Counted from the first letter of the stretch, positions 46,556 through 59,381 are shown. The stretch is DNA of 64,000 nucleotides from Sisyra terminalis (GCA_958496175.1 OY292277.1:52773050-52837049); one strand, 5' to 3'. Notes: generated by a model not told the origin, from the sequence alone. A program made the numbers and translations.

Positions 46556-49500
46556 AATTGTATCTTAATTATCAGACCATTTTTATTTATTATTTTCAAA
46601 AGTTAATGCACTAATAGTGCCTATCGAATTTTGATTATAAAATTAATGCATTTTATCATAAAAATTGTGAAGAATTTGATTGGTTTAAAATCCAATTAAT
46701 TTTAGATTTTTGGTGATCTAAATTTATCCTTAAACTTTCAGTTGTTATTAAGCGATAATTCATTTTAAATTGAAAATTTGAAATCATAGAAATGCCTTCG
46801 CAATGCATCAACTATTCCTTTAACTAATATTTGTGAGCCCTACCACAAAAGACTGAATATTTCTCTGCTATTTTTCAATGAAAATCTTTATAGTACAGTC
46901 GTTGAAGTAAGTGGTTTCCCTTCAAATTTACTTTACAAAAAAATTTTCATTATATCAAGTCATTATTAAAATGAATGGAGAGAAAAAATCCTATAAAAAA
47001 CCTTCATTTATAATTTCCTGTATGTGCAGAAAATTTACATTTTCAAAAATTGTTTTTCGTTATTGTTGATATTTCCGAAAATTATTGGCATTTTAGGAAA
47101 AATAAGGGGCCAAATTATTTATTTATTTGTAAGCAATATTTTCTTATTTACGAAAAGTTTCAATAGTTACTAGATTTCTAATGCTTTTTTGTTTGAAATA
47201 TTGAAGAACTTAACTTTTAATTAAATAAAATATAATTCCATTTAAAAGTTGTGCTTTTGATTTTTATAGGCTTTTCAAATAATAATTTTTGGATCCTCTG
47301 CCCACCATATTATCCAGACCTCAATTCATGCCAATCGATTATCTTCTCTCTAAGTACTTTATATTAGTCAATCAGTACCAAGCCAAAATACCATCGAATT
47401 CCAAGTATCAAATTTTCGGTCGCATTAAATTAATGACCTGTATTGTATTAGTAAAACTGTACTTTTTCTAATGGAATTTATTTCAATTAAATTCGATAAA
47501 TTTTCCGAAAGTTATTTTAGTTTGAAGTTAATGCTAAGAATTTTTATAGCAACCAATAATATGCAACTAAAAAAAAAAGTAAATTCACACATTTGGAAAC
47601 TAATGAATGAAAATAGTTTGTTTATGCAACGACAATCATTGCATTTTTCTTGCAAAAATAAAAAATTGAATGCATTCCAACACCACCATTTGGTGTACAT
47701 AATTTTCGGATTTTTGTCGTTGGAAAAGCGTAACAACAATTTGTTAGTTAACTTTACAAAGTAAGCATAGACATTTTTCCATTGTACAACAACGGCGAAG
47801 ATATATAAAAACGTGGGTGAAAATTTTACTGTCCTATTTTCCAAGCAATAAAATTCTTAATTGAATGCCGTCGTAGTCCATTAGAATCGTATCATTCACA
47901 TTCATCTGCCCATAAATATCGCCGCTTGGTAAATTAATTTTATCCCGACCAAATCTAAAAATTACTTCTATGTTTTTTTTTCTGCTTGGTATATGAGAAA
48001 ATTTGCAATATTTTCGTCCGAAAAAGAAAACCGAAGCACATATAATGATTGGTTAAAAGTGGCAAAAAGCGGCCGTATTTTTACGACGGTTGCATGCAAA
48101 TTGACGTGTTTGTGTTTTCGGTGCCCATTTATCTTATGTTAAATGAATAAAAGTATGTGACACATTTGCGACGATTTTCTTTGCATACATCGGAGATAGC
48201 GTGGCTGTTTTTCCTGGCGATTTTTTTACGGCAATTCTACGGGTTTTTTGTCTTTTTCTTCTCAATCACAAATCCGATGAGTGGGTTTCAAGATGTTCGG
48301 ATACACGACAACTGGTCCACGAGGCTCCGTTCGTGTCTTTCAATTCCATTATAAAATTTTCACCAAACAAAAAATTTGCATTGAAAAAATTTGCGTGGGA
48401 CATTGTCATTCTCTTCCTTTCATCATCGTTTTTTTTTCGAGTGTATCACCAACTTTTACGACTTTGTTTTTCGGTCTATAACTTATCTTTATTATGTCCA
48501 CAAATATTGAATTATATTTTTACTTTTTACCTTAAAAACTTATCTAAACTATCCAGGAAAAAAATAATCTTTTGACAGTTTAGTATTGTTATATTTTATT
48601 CATAAAACTTTTGTTAATTTCAAAGAAATTATTTTTTTAGGCATTAATTCAAGCTTTCTTTTTCTCCGAAAAATAATGGCAAAATCAGAAAACTTTGCAA
48701 GTCTCCAACACTTTTATCAACGGAAATAACTTTGACCTGAATTTATTATATTTTTTTTTCTGATTTCCGCTTGCCAATATGGCAACAATCAACAAACGAA
48801 ATGGGAACAAATCAATGCAAAAATCATTTGATCAAACACGACATTTATATTTACTCGAATAATTTTCTGTATAATTTGATTGTTGTAATAGAAATTAGAG
48901 ACGACAAACATTACAAGGATTGTATATTGTATATTTTGTCGTATATTATACCAAGAGATAACGAGACATTCTCGGCTCCGATGACATTGATGGTGACAAA
49001 TAAACACGAGTTTATAATGGAATCCCTACATTTTCCCATCGTACATACATAACATATATATATATATATATATATATTGAATGGCTGATCAAAATGTGTC
49101 GTGTCAATATTATTTTCTTGACAGAGGAATATTGATAGAACGACCACGAATTGACACAACCTATATTGGATTCCTACAAATATGGCAATACCTAATTGAT
49201 ATTTTCCAAGAAGAAAATTTTTTTTTCACCCAATAAAAATTACAATTTAATTTCTTACACTTTGGTATGAAATACACGAAATTCGCGTGGGTTTTTGCAG
49301 AGAAAAATTGTTGAAACTGGAAAGTAAATTTTGAATAGTTGCAACGTGAAAAGTTTCCAATTTTCAATTGAATTCAAGGCAATAGTTTTCACGTATGTCG
49401 AATTTGTACAAAGTTTTCAATTTTGCAAGTTTTTAAAAACCCACACTGATGAAATTGTAGAAGATAAACTAGCGGATACCCACGACTTTATCTGCATAAC

Positions 49501-49660
49501 AATTCATTGAAATCAATCGAAAATTGGAATAATATTTGCCTTTTAAAAAAACCAAAAGATTTAAAGCTAATTTAGATTGATTCAAAGAATTTTCTTTTAC
49601 CGGAGAATTCTAAAAAGAAGAAGTTTTCAATGCAACTGAACATTTTACATAAGCAAACAG
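46556..49660. other. No confident gene; possible mariner transposase trace
   Basis: At 47299-47335 one frame reads CPPYYPDLNS and the next reads PIDYLLSKYF. Together these resemble the PPYSPDLNPxDY motif near the third catalytic Asp of Tc1/mariner transposases, but only about 20 residues are involved. The remainder is AT-rich, with a GC-richer unique patch near 48060-48330 and a (TA)n run at about 49052-49076. Confidence 0.3.
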
Positions 49661-49666
49661 GTGGAT

Positions 49667-50143
49667 TAGGGTGGGTCAAAAAAATCGATTATTTTTTTTT
49701 TTACAAGTGACACGGAAAAATGGGTCGCTAGACACCTTAAAAAAATTCTGACCAAGTATGAGCTCTTAATTTTAGTAGGAAGATCCTCCGCATTGCAGTT
49801 TTGTATTTTTTTCTCAGTCCAATAGAAAAAAATTCATACCTCATCATTTATCGATTATACAGAAAAATGTTCTAGAAGAATTTTTTAGGAAATTAAATGC
49901 TCTACAAAAAAGATATTCTAAATTTTTTCCGTAAGCCTCACCATTTGAAAGATATTAAGGATTTAATTTTGATTATTTTAAGACAAATTTCATTTTTGTT
50001 TATGAATTTTATAACTCGACAATAAATGACTCTTATTTAATGTGCAATACAAATTTTTGTTGGAAATTAACTGCTCTATAAAAATAGCTTCTTATGTTTT
50101 GGCGATTAAATTAACCGTTCAAAAGATATTCATCATAGTCCAA
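49667..50143 (+). mobile_element. Solo foldback arm
   Basis: Starts TAGGGTGGGTCAAAAAAATC (49667), like the termini of the foldback family (TAGGGTGA at 2137; TAGACTGATTCAAAAAAAAT read inward from 58467). Inside are GCTCTACAAAAAAGATATTC and related family phrases. The second arm is missing: at about 50144 the sequence switches abruptly to a monomer of the 186-bp satellite. Confidence 0.55.
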
Positions 50144-50275
50144 TTGCACAACATGTACAGATGGACTTATACTTTTGATAAGCATCCTTATAATTTTTTT
50201 TTGAAATTTGATGATTTCGTGAAAAGATCAACGATGGTTAACTCACGGTTTATTTTGACCAAAAAATGTTTTGTT
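50144..50275 (+). repeat. Orphan monomer of the 186-bp satellite
   Basis: GCACAACATGTACAGATGGA, then GATCAACGATGGTTAACTCA. This is the same order as in the 43.1-46.6 kb array but about 3.6 kb outside it. It abuts the solo foldback arm. Confidence 0.75.
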
Positions 50276-52325
50276 TCAAAAAAAGTTGTTATATTATCGT
50301 TCTATACATTGTTACGAACCCGAAACTACCCTTGGTTTGAAAATCATCCCTAATGTAACAATGTTACATACGATTGAAGTTTGGAAGGTTTTATAACATT
50401 TTTCAAGAAAATATTTCAGTGGTAATTTTTAACGGTAATTAATGGCACAAAAGTATTTTTTAAGTTTTATAAGTTTTGAATTAACTTGGTAAATGTTATT
50501 CTCGTAGTATTAAAGATCACTTAAATCAGAAATAGGTTTAACTTTTAATTAAATTTGCTATAAAATATTTCATTAAATGAGGGAATGTTTGATTAGTAAC
50601 TATCAATATCATCAATTTATCGACGATTATTTTCATCACTTGGTCTTAAATAAAATCCAACAAATAGCAAATATTTTTTGATTCGTTTAAAATTTTCTCG
50701 ATTTTTTGCGGGTTCAAAACTTTTTTTCTTTAGGTTTAGTGACAATTAATTTTTTAGTTCCATTTATGATTTTCCATAAAGTTTTATTGGCCGAAAGTAT
50801 AGGAATAAATAGAAAAACATAAACTGTTCTCTACGCCATAAAAACGATGATATGAAATGAAAAACGACAATAAGGATCTTATAAAATACAAGGCTGTTTG
50901 ATATAGCCGTGTGTCCGATTGCGAGCTTTCAAGCCCAATAAAAGCTCCAGCCATCTCACCCCCACCCCCCATATCACAAGAGCAATCAATACCGGAACTG
51001 GATTATCACGATTTTGTACAACAACCGACGACAAAATATTCATTTATTCCATTTCATTTGCCACATTATGATTTACGAGCACCGCTTTTGAATTTTTCGC
51101 TTAGAAAATTAGCCAATTTATTGTGAAAGATTTGAAAGAATTGAAAGAATGGAATTTTCTTGGGTTGTTAATAAAATGAAAGAGTAAAAATTTCTGAGAT
51201 AAAACTTGCTGGTTTTTTTTTTCGTTGTTGGAAGCTTGATGAACAAAAATCCACCAACACAAACAAACTCAAATGTGCACATTTGAGAAAAGTTGTCCAA
51301 TGCAATTTTGAAGTGGTCGGATGTGTGTTCCAGTTCAAAAACATTTGACATAGTTTTTCCGGAATATTTTCAATCAAGTGCAACATTTGTATGTCTTGCA
51401 CTTGGACAATCAAATATCACCGACGATAATCATTCAATACTTTCAACAAATTAGATATTCAATGGCGAATTTCAATAAGAAAATTTGATATTGAGAAAAA
51501 TATTTGATTTTATCAAACCACTGTGTACGAATGTGCAGTTGATTAAAGTTTTGCAAACTGAATTTGTTTTAAAATTTTACCAATGCTGTAAATAAAAGCT
51601 TCTCATTTTCCCGGTTTAAGACGCCAACCTTGCTGTAAAACTATTGATTTACACCCATGGTGGGATTTAATAGGAATTTTCTTGTTAACAGAAAATATTC
51701 TTTGATTTACTATTCGAGTTTACGGTAGGTGTATTATTTAGGTGTTGGAGCTTTGAGATGTTTTATCACTAGAAACACATGTGCCACATAAGCTTTTTAC
51801 TGAATTTATATTAAATTTTATAAGCTCATTATATATATTTTTTTTATTCTTTTTGGTGCTTCATACCGGAAACTGTTTTCAGAGACAATATTGCCTTTTT
51901 GCTCAAGAAAATTTAATAAAACATTTCGATACAAAGTAGAGAAAAAACATATATACTATTTAATAAAAAATAACAAGAAAAAAATTTGATTTTTACAGCT
52001 AAGAATAAAATTAAGAAAAGCTTAAAAAGTGCTGCAGAAAAATCGCCAAAAATTTTGAAAGTCAGTCTTCAGTAAAGAACAGAAAATGAGAAAAATTCAA
52101 CTCAAAAATTAAATTTATGTTACTAGTCAAAGAGATAAAATCCAAAAGAAGAATGGATTGAATTTTGCAAGTAGAAGTGGCTGTGTTTGGCAGAATCTTT
52201 AAGATTGGAAATTTTATTGGGTCATATGTTCGTTGATACTTATAAAGCGGTACATTATTATTTGTATCTTTTAGTTAGTCTTTAGTATTTATTCTTTAGT
52301 ATCATCAGGATACTTGAAAGATAAA
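50276..52325. other. Mostly featureless; one Pro-rich ORF
   Basis: At 50905-51126 (plus) an open frame reads SSPIKAPAISPPPPISQEQ and then DYRAPLLNF-like sequence up to a TGA. It has no ATG but follows an AG that could be a splice acceptor, and its base composition is above local GC. It could be a terminal exon of an unknown gene or a chance frame. Nothing else is recognised. Confidence 0.25.
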
Positions 52326-52329
52326 ACGA

Positions 52330-54080
52330 ATTTTTAATCCACAAAAGTGGTTCCAAAATGATGATTAGTGGAATACTCAGAAGCAACAATTGCATCCATT
52401 AGGAAAAAAGTTCTAAAAAAAATTGATTTTTAACGCAGAAAAGATTCGATTCATTCAAATTCGATTGTTTTTCGATAAGTTCCAATTGATGCCCAAATAA
52501 TCCAACATTATTGAAGTTTCTTCTTTAGTCCTGGTTCTAAAGATTTTATATTCTATAACAGTGGTTTCAAACTAATGATTCGCAGAGCACCAAAAAGGAG
52601 AGACCTAGAAATTGTCGCAAGAAAAATTGCCTAAAAATGATGATTTTGAAACCAAAGCTCTATGAACCAAAGTTGATTGAATACAATTAATGGAAAAGTT
52701 ATTTCAATTTAGAAATAATAATGTAAGGAAACAAAATGCAAATTATTTAAGTTTGTAGCAAAATATAGCAGAAAATTTACATCAAAATTAGGCAAAAGTT
52801 CTATAGAACAAACCCTTAAGAAATCTGAATTGGATTTCACAAAATCCAGAGGTGGTTTTGTCTACCAAAAACCATAAGATTGGATTTTTTTTTGGGGTAT
52901 TGTTTTCATTAATTCCCAAACACTCCATATTATTATTTGGAATGTTTTATTTTGCATCATCAGGGGTATTTGGTTACCTTAAAGATTTTTTCAATCCACA
53001 AAAGTGGTCCCAAAGAAAAATTTATTTCAATTTAGAAATAGTAATGTAGTGAAAAAAAAAGAAAATAATTTGAGTTCGTTGGAAAATTTAGCAAAAAATT
53101 GACATCAAAATTTGGCAATAATTCAAAAGAACAAACCCTTAAGAAATCTGGCTTGGATTTCACAAAATCTAGAAGTGGTTTTGTCTGCCCAAAAACCATA
53201 AGATTGGATTTTTCTTGAATAATGATTTGATTAATTCCCCAACAGTCTCTTATTTTTTGGAACCTTTTCTTTTGCATCATTAGGATATTTTGGTTGTCTT
53301 AAAAATTTTTTTTTAATCCACAATAGTGATTCCAAACTGATGGTTTGTGAACCATCAAAAAAAGAAAGTGTTAGAAATGCTACATTTTAGAAAAAACTGA
53401 CAAAAATGCAAATTTTCAATCAATTATAATCGTCTAGATCAAAATTTGAATCGGTGATTTCGAATTGATTTAGTGGTATTAATAGTTCATTAATCTCCTT
53501 AAAGATTTTTTTAATCCACAAAAGTGGTCCCAAAGAAAAACTTATTTCAATTTAGAAATAGTAATGTAGTGAAAAAAAATGAAAATAATTTGAGTTCGTT
53601 GCAAAATTTGGCAAAAATTCAATAGAACCAACCCATAAAAAATCTGGCTTGAATTTCACAAAAACCAGAGGTGGTATTGTCTACCAAAAACCATAAGATT
53701 GGATTTTTCTTGGGCAATGATTTGATTAATTCCCCAACAGTCTCTTATTTTTTGGAACCATTTCTTTCAGGGTATTTGGTTGTCTTAAAATCTTTTTTTA
53801 ATCCACAAAAGTGGTTTTAAACTGATGGTTTGTGAACTATCGAAAACAGAAAGTTTTAGAAATGTAGCATTTCAGAAAAAATTGCCAAAAAATGCAGATT
53901 TTCAATCCATTATAATCGTCTAGATCAAAGTTTGAATCGGTGATTTCGAATTGATTTAGTGGCATTAATAGTTCAATAATCTATAAGAGTGGTTCCAAAC
54001 TAATATTTCACAGATCACCAAAGAGGGAAGGTCATGAAGTGTTGCAAGAAAAATGGCAAAAAAAAATGTAAATTTGGAAC
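52330..54080. repeat. Diverged tandem repeats
   Basis: Landmarks recur: AATCCACAAAAGTGGTT near 52338, 52990, 53315, 53515, 53800 and 53980; ACCATAAGATTGGATTTTT near 52870, 53195 and 53690; TTTCAATTTAGAAATAGTAA near 53025 and 53545. Unit length is irregular (about 200-500 bp). No coding was recognised. Confidence 0.6.
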
Positions 54081-54141
54081 TAACAGAATAAATATTCTTC
54101 AACCATAGACAAGAGAAATAGTTCTTAAAACTCTATAAGTA

Positions 54142-54309
54142 CTTTTTGGACAAGGTTTATAAAATACACAGGTGGCCTCATGGTGGCTACGTGACGTATC
54201 CAGAAGAAAGTCGTACATATCTTCAGACATCAATTTCAAAATTCTTCGTATGACGTCATTTTTTTTTTAATGGAGCAACCTGTGTAATTTACAAACCTTG
54301 CTTTTTGGA
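54142..54309. mobile_element. 150-bp MITE with 9-bp target-site duplication
   Basis: Element 54151-54300 has 23-bp terminal inverted repeats matching at 21 positions (CAAGGTTTATAAAATACACA left; CAAGGTTTGTAAATTACACA read inward from the right). Both sides carry CTTTTTGGA (54142-54150 and 54301-54309). CAAGG fits hAT-type YARNG ends with an 8-bp duplication plus one chance match; a Mutator-type 9-bp duplication is the alternative. No coding capacity. Confidence 0.8.
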
Positions 54310-54669
54310 TACATAATTTTACAGACAACTATTGAAGTTGATAATCATTCGCAAGAAATAATTCTATAAATTTTAATTTTTTTAATTAAAAGCTTCGTTT
54401 TTAGCGTCAATGTCTTGCAAACATTTTTTTATCACTTTAAATTAATGGTCACCTGCAAGGTGAGGGATTTTTTTTTGTAGACACTTTATGAAAATCAGAC
54501 ACTACCTTATTGCAGGATGTCTTTCGAAAATTTCGCCACTTAACTTCTGTTAAAAAAATGCATCTTAGTATTTTATAAGACTTTTGTTCTGAGATAAGTT
54601 TGATTGGATGCATTCATTGCACCATCATGATGCAGATCGTGCACTAATTGATTATTTCAAATAAAAAGA

Positions 54670-55145
54670 TTTGAAATTAGATTTAGTTATAAGAAATTTT
54701 GGGTTCTTTGGACTTAAAAATATAGCCCGCCACCTATACAATTATCAAGGAATTTTAATTAGATCAGAATTATTGTTTTTAAGGTAACTTATTAAAAAAA
54801 AATTAACAAATAATTTTCAATTTCAATAGTGAAATATCATTGAAATTTAAACTGGTTTTTATCCTATCCTACCCTAAATTAATAAGCCTTGTTAATAAAA
54901 AAATCAGATATTTTCTTTTTATTTAAAATTAAATTTACTTATTAGAAATTCTGGGTTCTTTGGGACTTTAAAATATGGCCCGCCACCTACACAATTATCA
55001 AGGAACTTTTATTAGATCAGAATTATTGTTTTTAAGGTAAGTTATTAAAAATTTTTTACACATAATTTTCAATTTCAATAGTGAAATATCAGTGAAATAT
55101 TAACCTGGTTTTTATCCTATCCTATCCTAAATTATTAAGTCTTGA
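54670..55145. repeat. Tandem duplication of about 265 bp
   Basis: Two copies (about 54672-54890 and 54938-55145) share GCCCGCCACCTA, CAATTATCAAGGAA, TTAGATCAGAATTATTGTTT and GGTTTTTATCCTATCCTA. No coding was recognised. Confidence 0.75.
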
Positions 55146-55346
55146 TTATATAAAATCAAGATATCTTCTTCTTACAACAAACAAACTTTTCTCAGTTATA
55201 AAGTGATAATTTTTCTTGGAGTTAATAAAATATTTCGAAGATATATTTGAAAGATTAAACCATTTTCTATCTGTTATAATTTCGTGTACATAAAAGATTT
55301 ATGTTATTCTTGATTCAAATCAAGTTAAGTTGGCATAAGTTTCAAA

Positions 55347-55620
55347 TATAAAAGTTTTACACGCCGCCGTGGAATGAGTGGTGGAATCAATTGAGATTTT
55401 ATGGAATCATAAAAAAGTATATCGCATTAGTCACCTTTACCCTACTGTAAGTTATATTCTGTTTGGCAACGATTCTCGATTGGGGGTCTCCGACCCCCTA
55501 TCGACTTGCCCAGCTGGGCTTGGAATTCCTCATCGGGGATTTGTGATCTGCGAAAGATACGACGACCACTGTCGAAAATCGGCAACGATTAAAAAACATT
55601 TATAAAAATTCCCCCATCGC
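55347..55620 (+). other. GC-rich, highly structured segment (exon or ncRNA?)
   Basis: TATAAAAG at 55347 is followed by sequence far less AT-rich than its surroundings. At about 55478-55506 TCGAT, GGGGGTC, the loop TCC, GACCCCC and ATCGA form a 12-pair hairpin with one T-T mismatch. GCCCAGCTGGGC and GGAATTCC palindromes follow. The plus frame to 55605 (RLGVSDPLSTCPAGLGIPHR) is open but lacks an upstream ATG and is not recognised. It could be a structured RNA, a promoter with first exon, or a conserved regulatory block. Confidence 0.35.
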
Positions 55621-56660
55621 TCATGTTTGCCGGTCAATCATTAATTATTATTGATTATGATTGATAGTTTCATGTTTCTATTATGAACAGCAGCAAAAAA
55701 AAAAACTTTCTTTTTACCTATAAAATCGATTAAAACAAATTAGACGCAAGGCAACTTGGCGAAATCAAGTTTTGTAATTTAGGTCGAAAGATTTTTTTCA
55801 CTGAATTTCCATTTGGATTGATAGGTATCACACCTTGCAATATGTTAGCGATGATCGATGAATTTTCTTTTGATTTTTTTTTCCGATTATTTTGTGTAGA
55901 AAAACTTAAAATAATTTCATCCCAACAGAAATTTATTTGATATAGAAAATCAAAACTCAGCAAAAAAATTTTAAGATATTTTTATCTCATTTTTTCATCT
56001 CTTGCCGATCATAACTCAAGAAAGTTTCGTTTTTATTGGTCTTATTTCCTTTTTCGTTAACGATAGAGTTTTGTAACTATATTTCATTAAATTCGATAGT
56101 AAATATATCAAAGATTTTTTTTTTTACTATTTCCTATTCAAATATTTGTTCATTAAAAATAAATCGAGTGCAATTATTGAGTTTCCTTTGTCATATTCGT
56201 GGGAATTTATTGCCGTTTACGGTCCATATTTTTCGCGCAAACCTACATCAACAGAAGGCCAGTTAAGGGTTGATTAGCCCCGGTCAAGCCAAGACGAAAC
56301 TTTTTTGTTTTTCATCCCCCGTATAAATCACTTGGAAATTTCTTACAGCATACAACAATAAATCTGATAAAATTGAAACGTTTTTGTTGCAAAATCAAAT
56401 ATTTATGTGTCGATAAGTAACGAGGCATCGCCTTTTTTGTGGGTCTTACATTTGGGTATAGGATTTTTAACATATGATTGATGGTTTACAAGAAAATCAA
56501 TACGAATGTCAACGATTGATTGTCTTTCAATTTATCATGAAAATATCACTGTTAAAATCCAAAAGGTCAAATGATTTTTGCTTAATGATTTGGTGGCAAA
56601 TTTTTTGGTATAAGAAAAACATTGTATCTACAATCAACATATGTCAACATTATCAACATA
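55621..56660. other. No recognisable gene
   Basis: AT-rich sequence; short frames only. Confidence 0.4.
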
Positions 56661-56663
56661 TGT

Positions 56664-58467
56664 ATTTAAAAAAAAATGATTTTTTTTTCTTAATTATATC
56701 GAAAATATTGTTGGGAATGACAAAAAAAATCCTGTGCAAGTTTAGGCTATAAATATTAATATTTAGAGGTGCCGCATCGCAAATTTCGATTTTCAATTTA
56801 AATAAAATGGCAACAATATTCTCTTGCACTTTGGAATTTTATAGCTCACGTTGGTGACAATATTTCGGAATGACCGAAGACTATTCTTGTAGAAAATTGA
56901 ACGATCTACAAAAATAGTTTCCAACAAGTTTTTGATATCTTTATTCCTTCAAAAGTTATTCGAGATCAAAGTTGACTTAAGAGAAATTTTAATATTTTTT
57001 CAATTTTTTGACGCAACCATCAATTTTATGAAAAAATTTTATGGGACATTTTTTGTAGAGCACTTTTTTCCTATAACTTATCTTTATGAAAGTTTTTGAT
57101 ATTTTTCACAGGACCTAAGTTATTTAATTAAAAAAAAATATGTTAATAATATAATAATTCAGGGAATATTATGAATTTAAAATAATAAAATGACGAATAT
57201 TTTCAGTTTAACGCAAATAACTTAGGACCTGTGAAAAATATCAAAAACTTTTATATAGACAAGTTGTAGAAAAAAAAGTACTCTACAAAAAATGTCCTAT
57301 ACAATTTTCTCGTAACATTGATGGTTGCGTCAAAAAATTGAAAAAATATTAAAATTTCTCTTTAGTTCCACTTTGACTTCGAATAACTTTTGAAGGAATA
57401 AATATATCAAAAACTTGTACAAAACCTTTTTTGTAGATCGCTCAATTTTCTATAAGAATATACCTTGGTCATTTCGAAATATGGTCACCAATGTGAGCAA
57501 TAAAATTCTAAAGAACAAGAGAATTTTTTTTTATTTAAAATTTTGGTGCTCAGCAACTTAGGCCATATACACCTAAGATATATTTACATAGGTGAGTTTT
57601 TTACATTAAATAAATGTAATGGTATTTATCTATGAACATTGAAATTTAGCTAAAATTAATAAAATTAGAGTAAAACTATAAATTTCAGGTATAAATAATA
57701 TGTGAGCACAATGGATTTACACAACAGATTAAATTTTTCACTTATCACAGATTATATTTTGATATTTGTTTTCTCCAGGGACTGTCAAATATCCAGGGCG
57801 ATGGGCGACGATGGTCTTCCCATCTCAGCGTCCCATTTCTGGATAGAGCCCCGTTACATCCAACCAGAATATGTTTTTAAAAGTTTTATATGTTTTTAAA
57901 GCTTTAGATATTTTTCACAGGTCCTAAGTTTTTTGCATTAAACTGAAAATTTCCTGAATTTTTAACATAATTTTTTTTTATTTTTATTTTAATTAAATAA
58001 CTTAGGACCTGTAAAAAATATCAAAAACTTTTATAAAGATAAGTTATAGAAAAAAAAGTGCTCTGCAAAAATGTCTTATAAAATTTTCTCATAAAATTGA
58101 TGGTTGCGTCCAAAAATTGAAAAAATATTGAAATTTCTCTTTAGTTCAACTTTGACCTCGAATAACTTTTCAAGGAATAAATATATCAAAAACTTGTTCG
58201 AGACCTTTTTTGTAATTCGTTTAATTTTCTACAAGATAATACCTTGGTTATTCCGAAATATTTTCACCAACGAGAGCTATAAAATTCCAAAGTGCAAGAG
58301 AATATTGTTCCCATGTTATTTCAATGGAAAATCGAAATTTGTGATGCGACATCTTTTAATATTAATATTAAGAACTTAAACTTTCACAGGATTTTTTTTT
58401 TGTCATTCCCAACAATATTTTCGATATAATTAAGAAAAAAAATCATCATTTTTTTTGAATCAGTCTA
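56664..58467. mobile_element. Large foldback element with inserted sequence
   Basis: The outer arms are inverted: TCGAAAATATTGTTGGGAATG at the left (about 56700) and its complement near 58410; GATGCGACATCTTTTAATAT at the right with a complementary tract near 56765. The inner phrases (GGACCTGTGAAAAATATCAA, GGTTGCGTCAAAAAATTG) also occur in both orientations, giving several nested hairpins. The right end is TAG-type (TAGACTGATTC read inward). A foreign piece of about 340 bp lies at 57541-57880. No transposase was found. Confidence 0.65.
57541..57880 (+). other. Exon-like fragment inside foldback
   Basis: Not shared with the foldback arms. It contains a possible 5' splice site (GGTGAGTTT, about 57592), 180 bp of AT-rich sequence, then a good acceptor TTTTCTCCAG ending at 57778. 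That is followed by a GC-richer stretch to about 57872 (frame reads QISRAMGDDGLPISASHFW). It may be a host-gene piece captured by the element. Confidence 0.3.
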
Positions 58468-58699
58468 ATGCATATGCATCAGAAAGCTTTCCGAAGAAAA
58501 GCAATTCTTTGTCGACATAAATTGATAAGATTTTTCCACCTCATTTTTTTCATAATTTACTTAAAAAGGTGTTAAGTAACAAAGCTTTTTATTAAAAAAA
58601 ATCTTAAATTTTCTTTTAATTGGACATGAAAATGTTCAACAGTGAAAATTTGTACGAAAACGTGTAAAAAGAGTAGGTGCAAAGTCGTAAACTTGGCCT

Positions 58700-59381
58700 T
58701 GCACACCAGCCTACCCCAAACTAGGTTAGACTGCCCCGTGCTTTTTCCGTAGCACAACTACCCATTGTTAATCCCCCGTCTAGCGTACAACCCCTTGATT
58801 CCAGCCGTAACCCGAAACTCGTTGGTCGAAAACGCGACGGGGAAAATATGCACGAAAACGGTTTTGTGTGTTATTTGTGTTGGGGAATGGCAAAAGTGGT
58901 GTGGATGGCGTGGAGTCGGCGACAGAGGAAGATGATCTGGTTTTATATTGTTGGCGATTGTAGCGGGAGAGTAGCCGTATAGTATGAGAGTAGTATAGGA
59001 GAGTAGCAAGTTGTTAGTGTAAGCAACTCGTGAGTTCTCGGAGTTGTCGAGCGACGACCGCTTCAGAAACAACAAACGAGATCATCGTCATCACATCACA
59101 CTATCCAAAGACCGGTTTTTCGAATCGGACAAAACGGATACATCCTATCCGCAATAATCATTTTCAGTGTGCACAAATCTCGCACATTTCATAAACACAC
59201 GCGCTCGCGAACCAATGCTCCTCCACGATCGCATCCAACTCCAACATTTCCACAACAATTCCTCAAACATTTCCTCATTTCCACCAACAAATTTCGCGTA
59301 TTAGTCATTGGTGCATTGAGTGTCCATTGTGCAGTGATTAGTGCAACAAATATTCATCTATTTTTCGGTCTAACTTTTAAA
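58700..59381 (+). promoter_or_regulatory. Putative promoter and non-coding first exon
   Basis: A GC-richer, CpG-containing, low-repeat island in the AT-rich window. It has repeated GAGAGTAG-like motifs (about 58965-59008), an initiator-like TTCAGTGTG (59163-59171) and 5'-UTR-like CA-rich sequence without a good ATG frame. A consensus-like donor AAAGTGAGTG lies at 59379-59388. The frame 59169-59435 begins with GTG and is not credible as a protein. I read this as the start of a plus-strand gene whose remaining exons lie past 64 kb. Confidence 0.4.
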
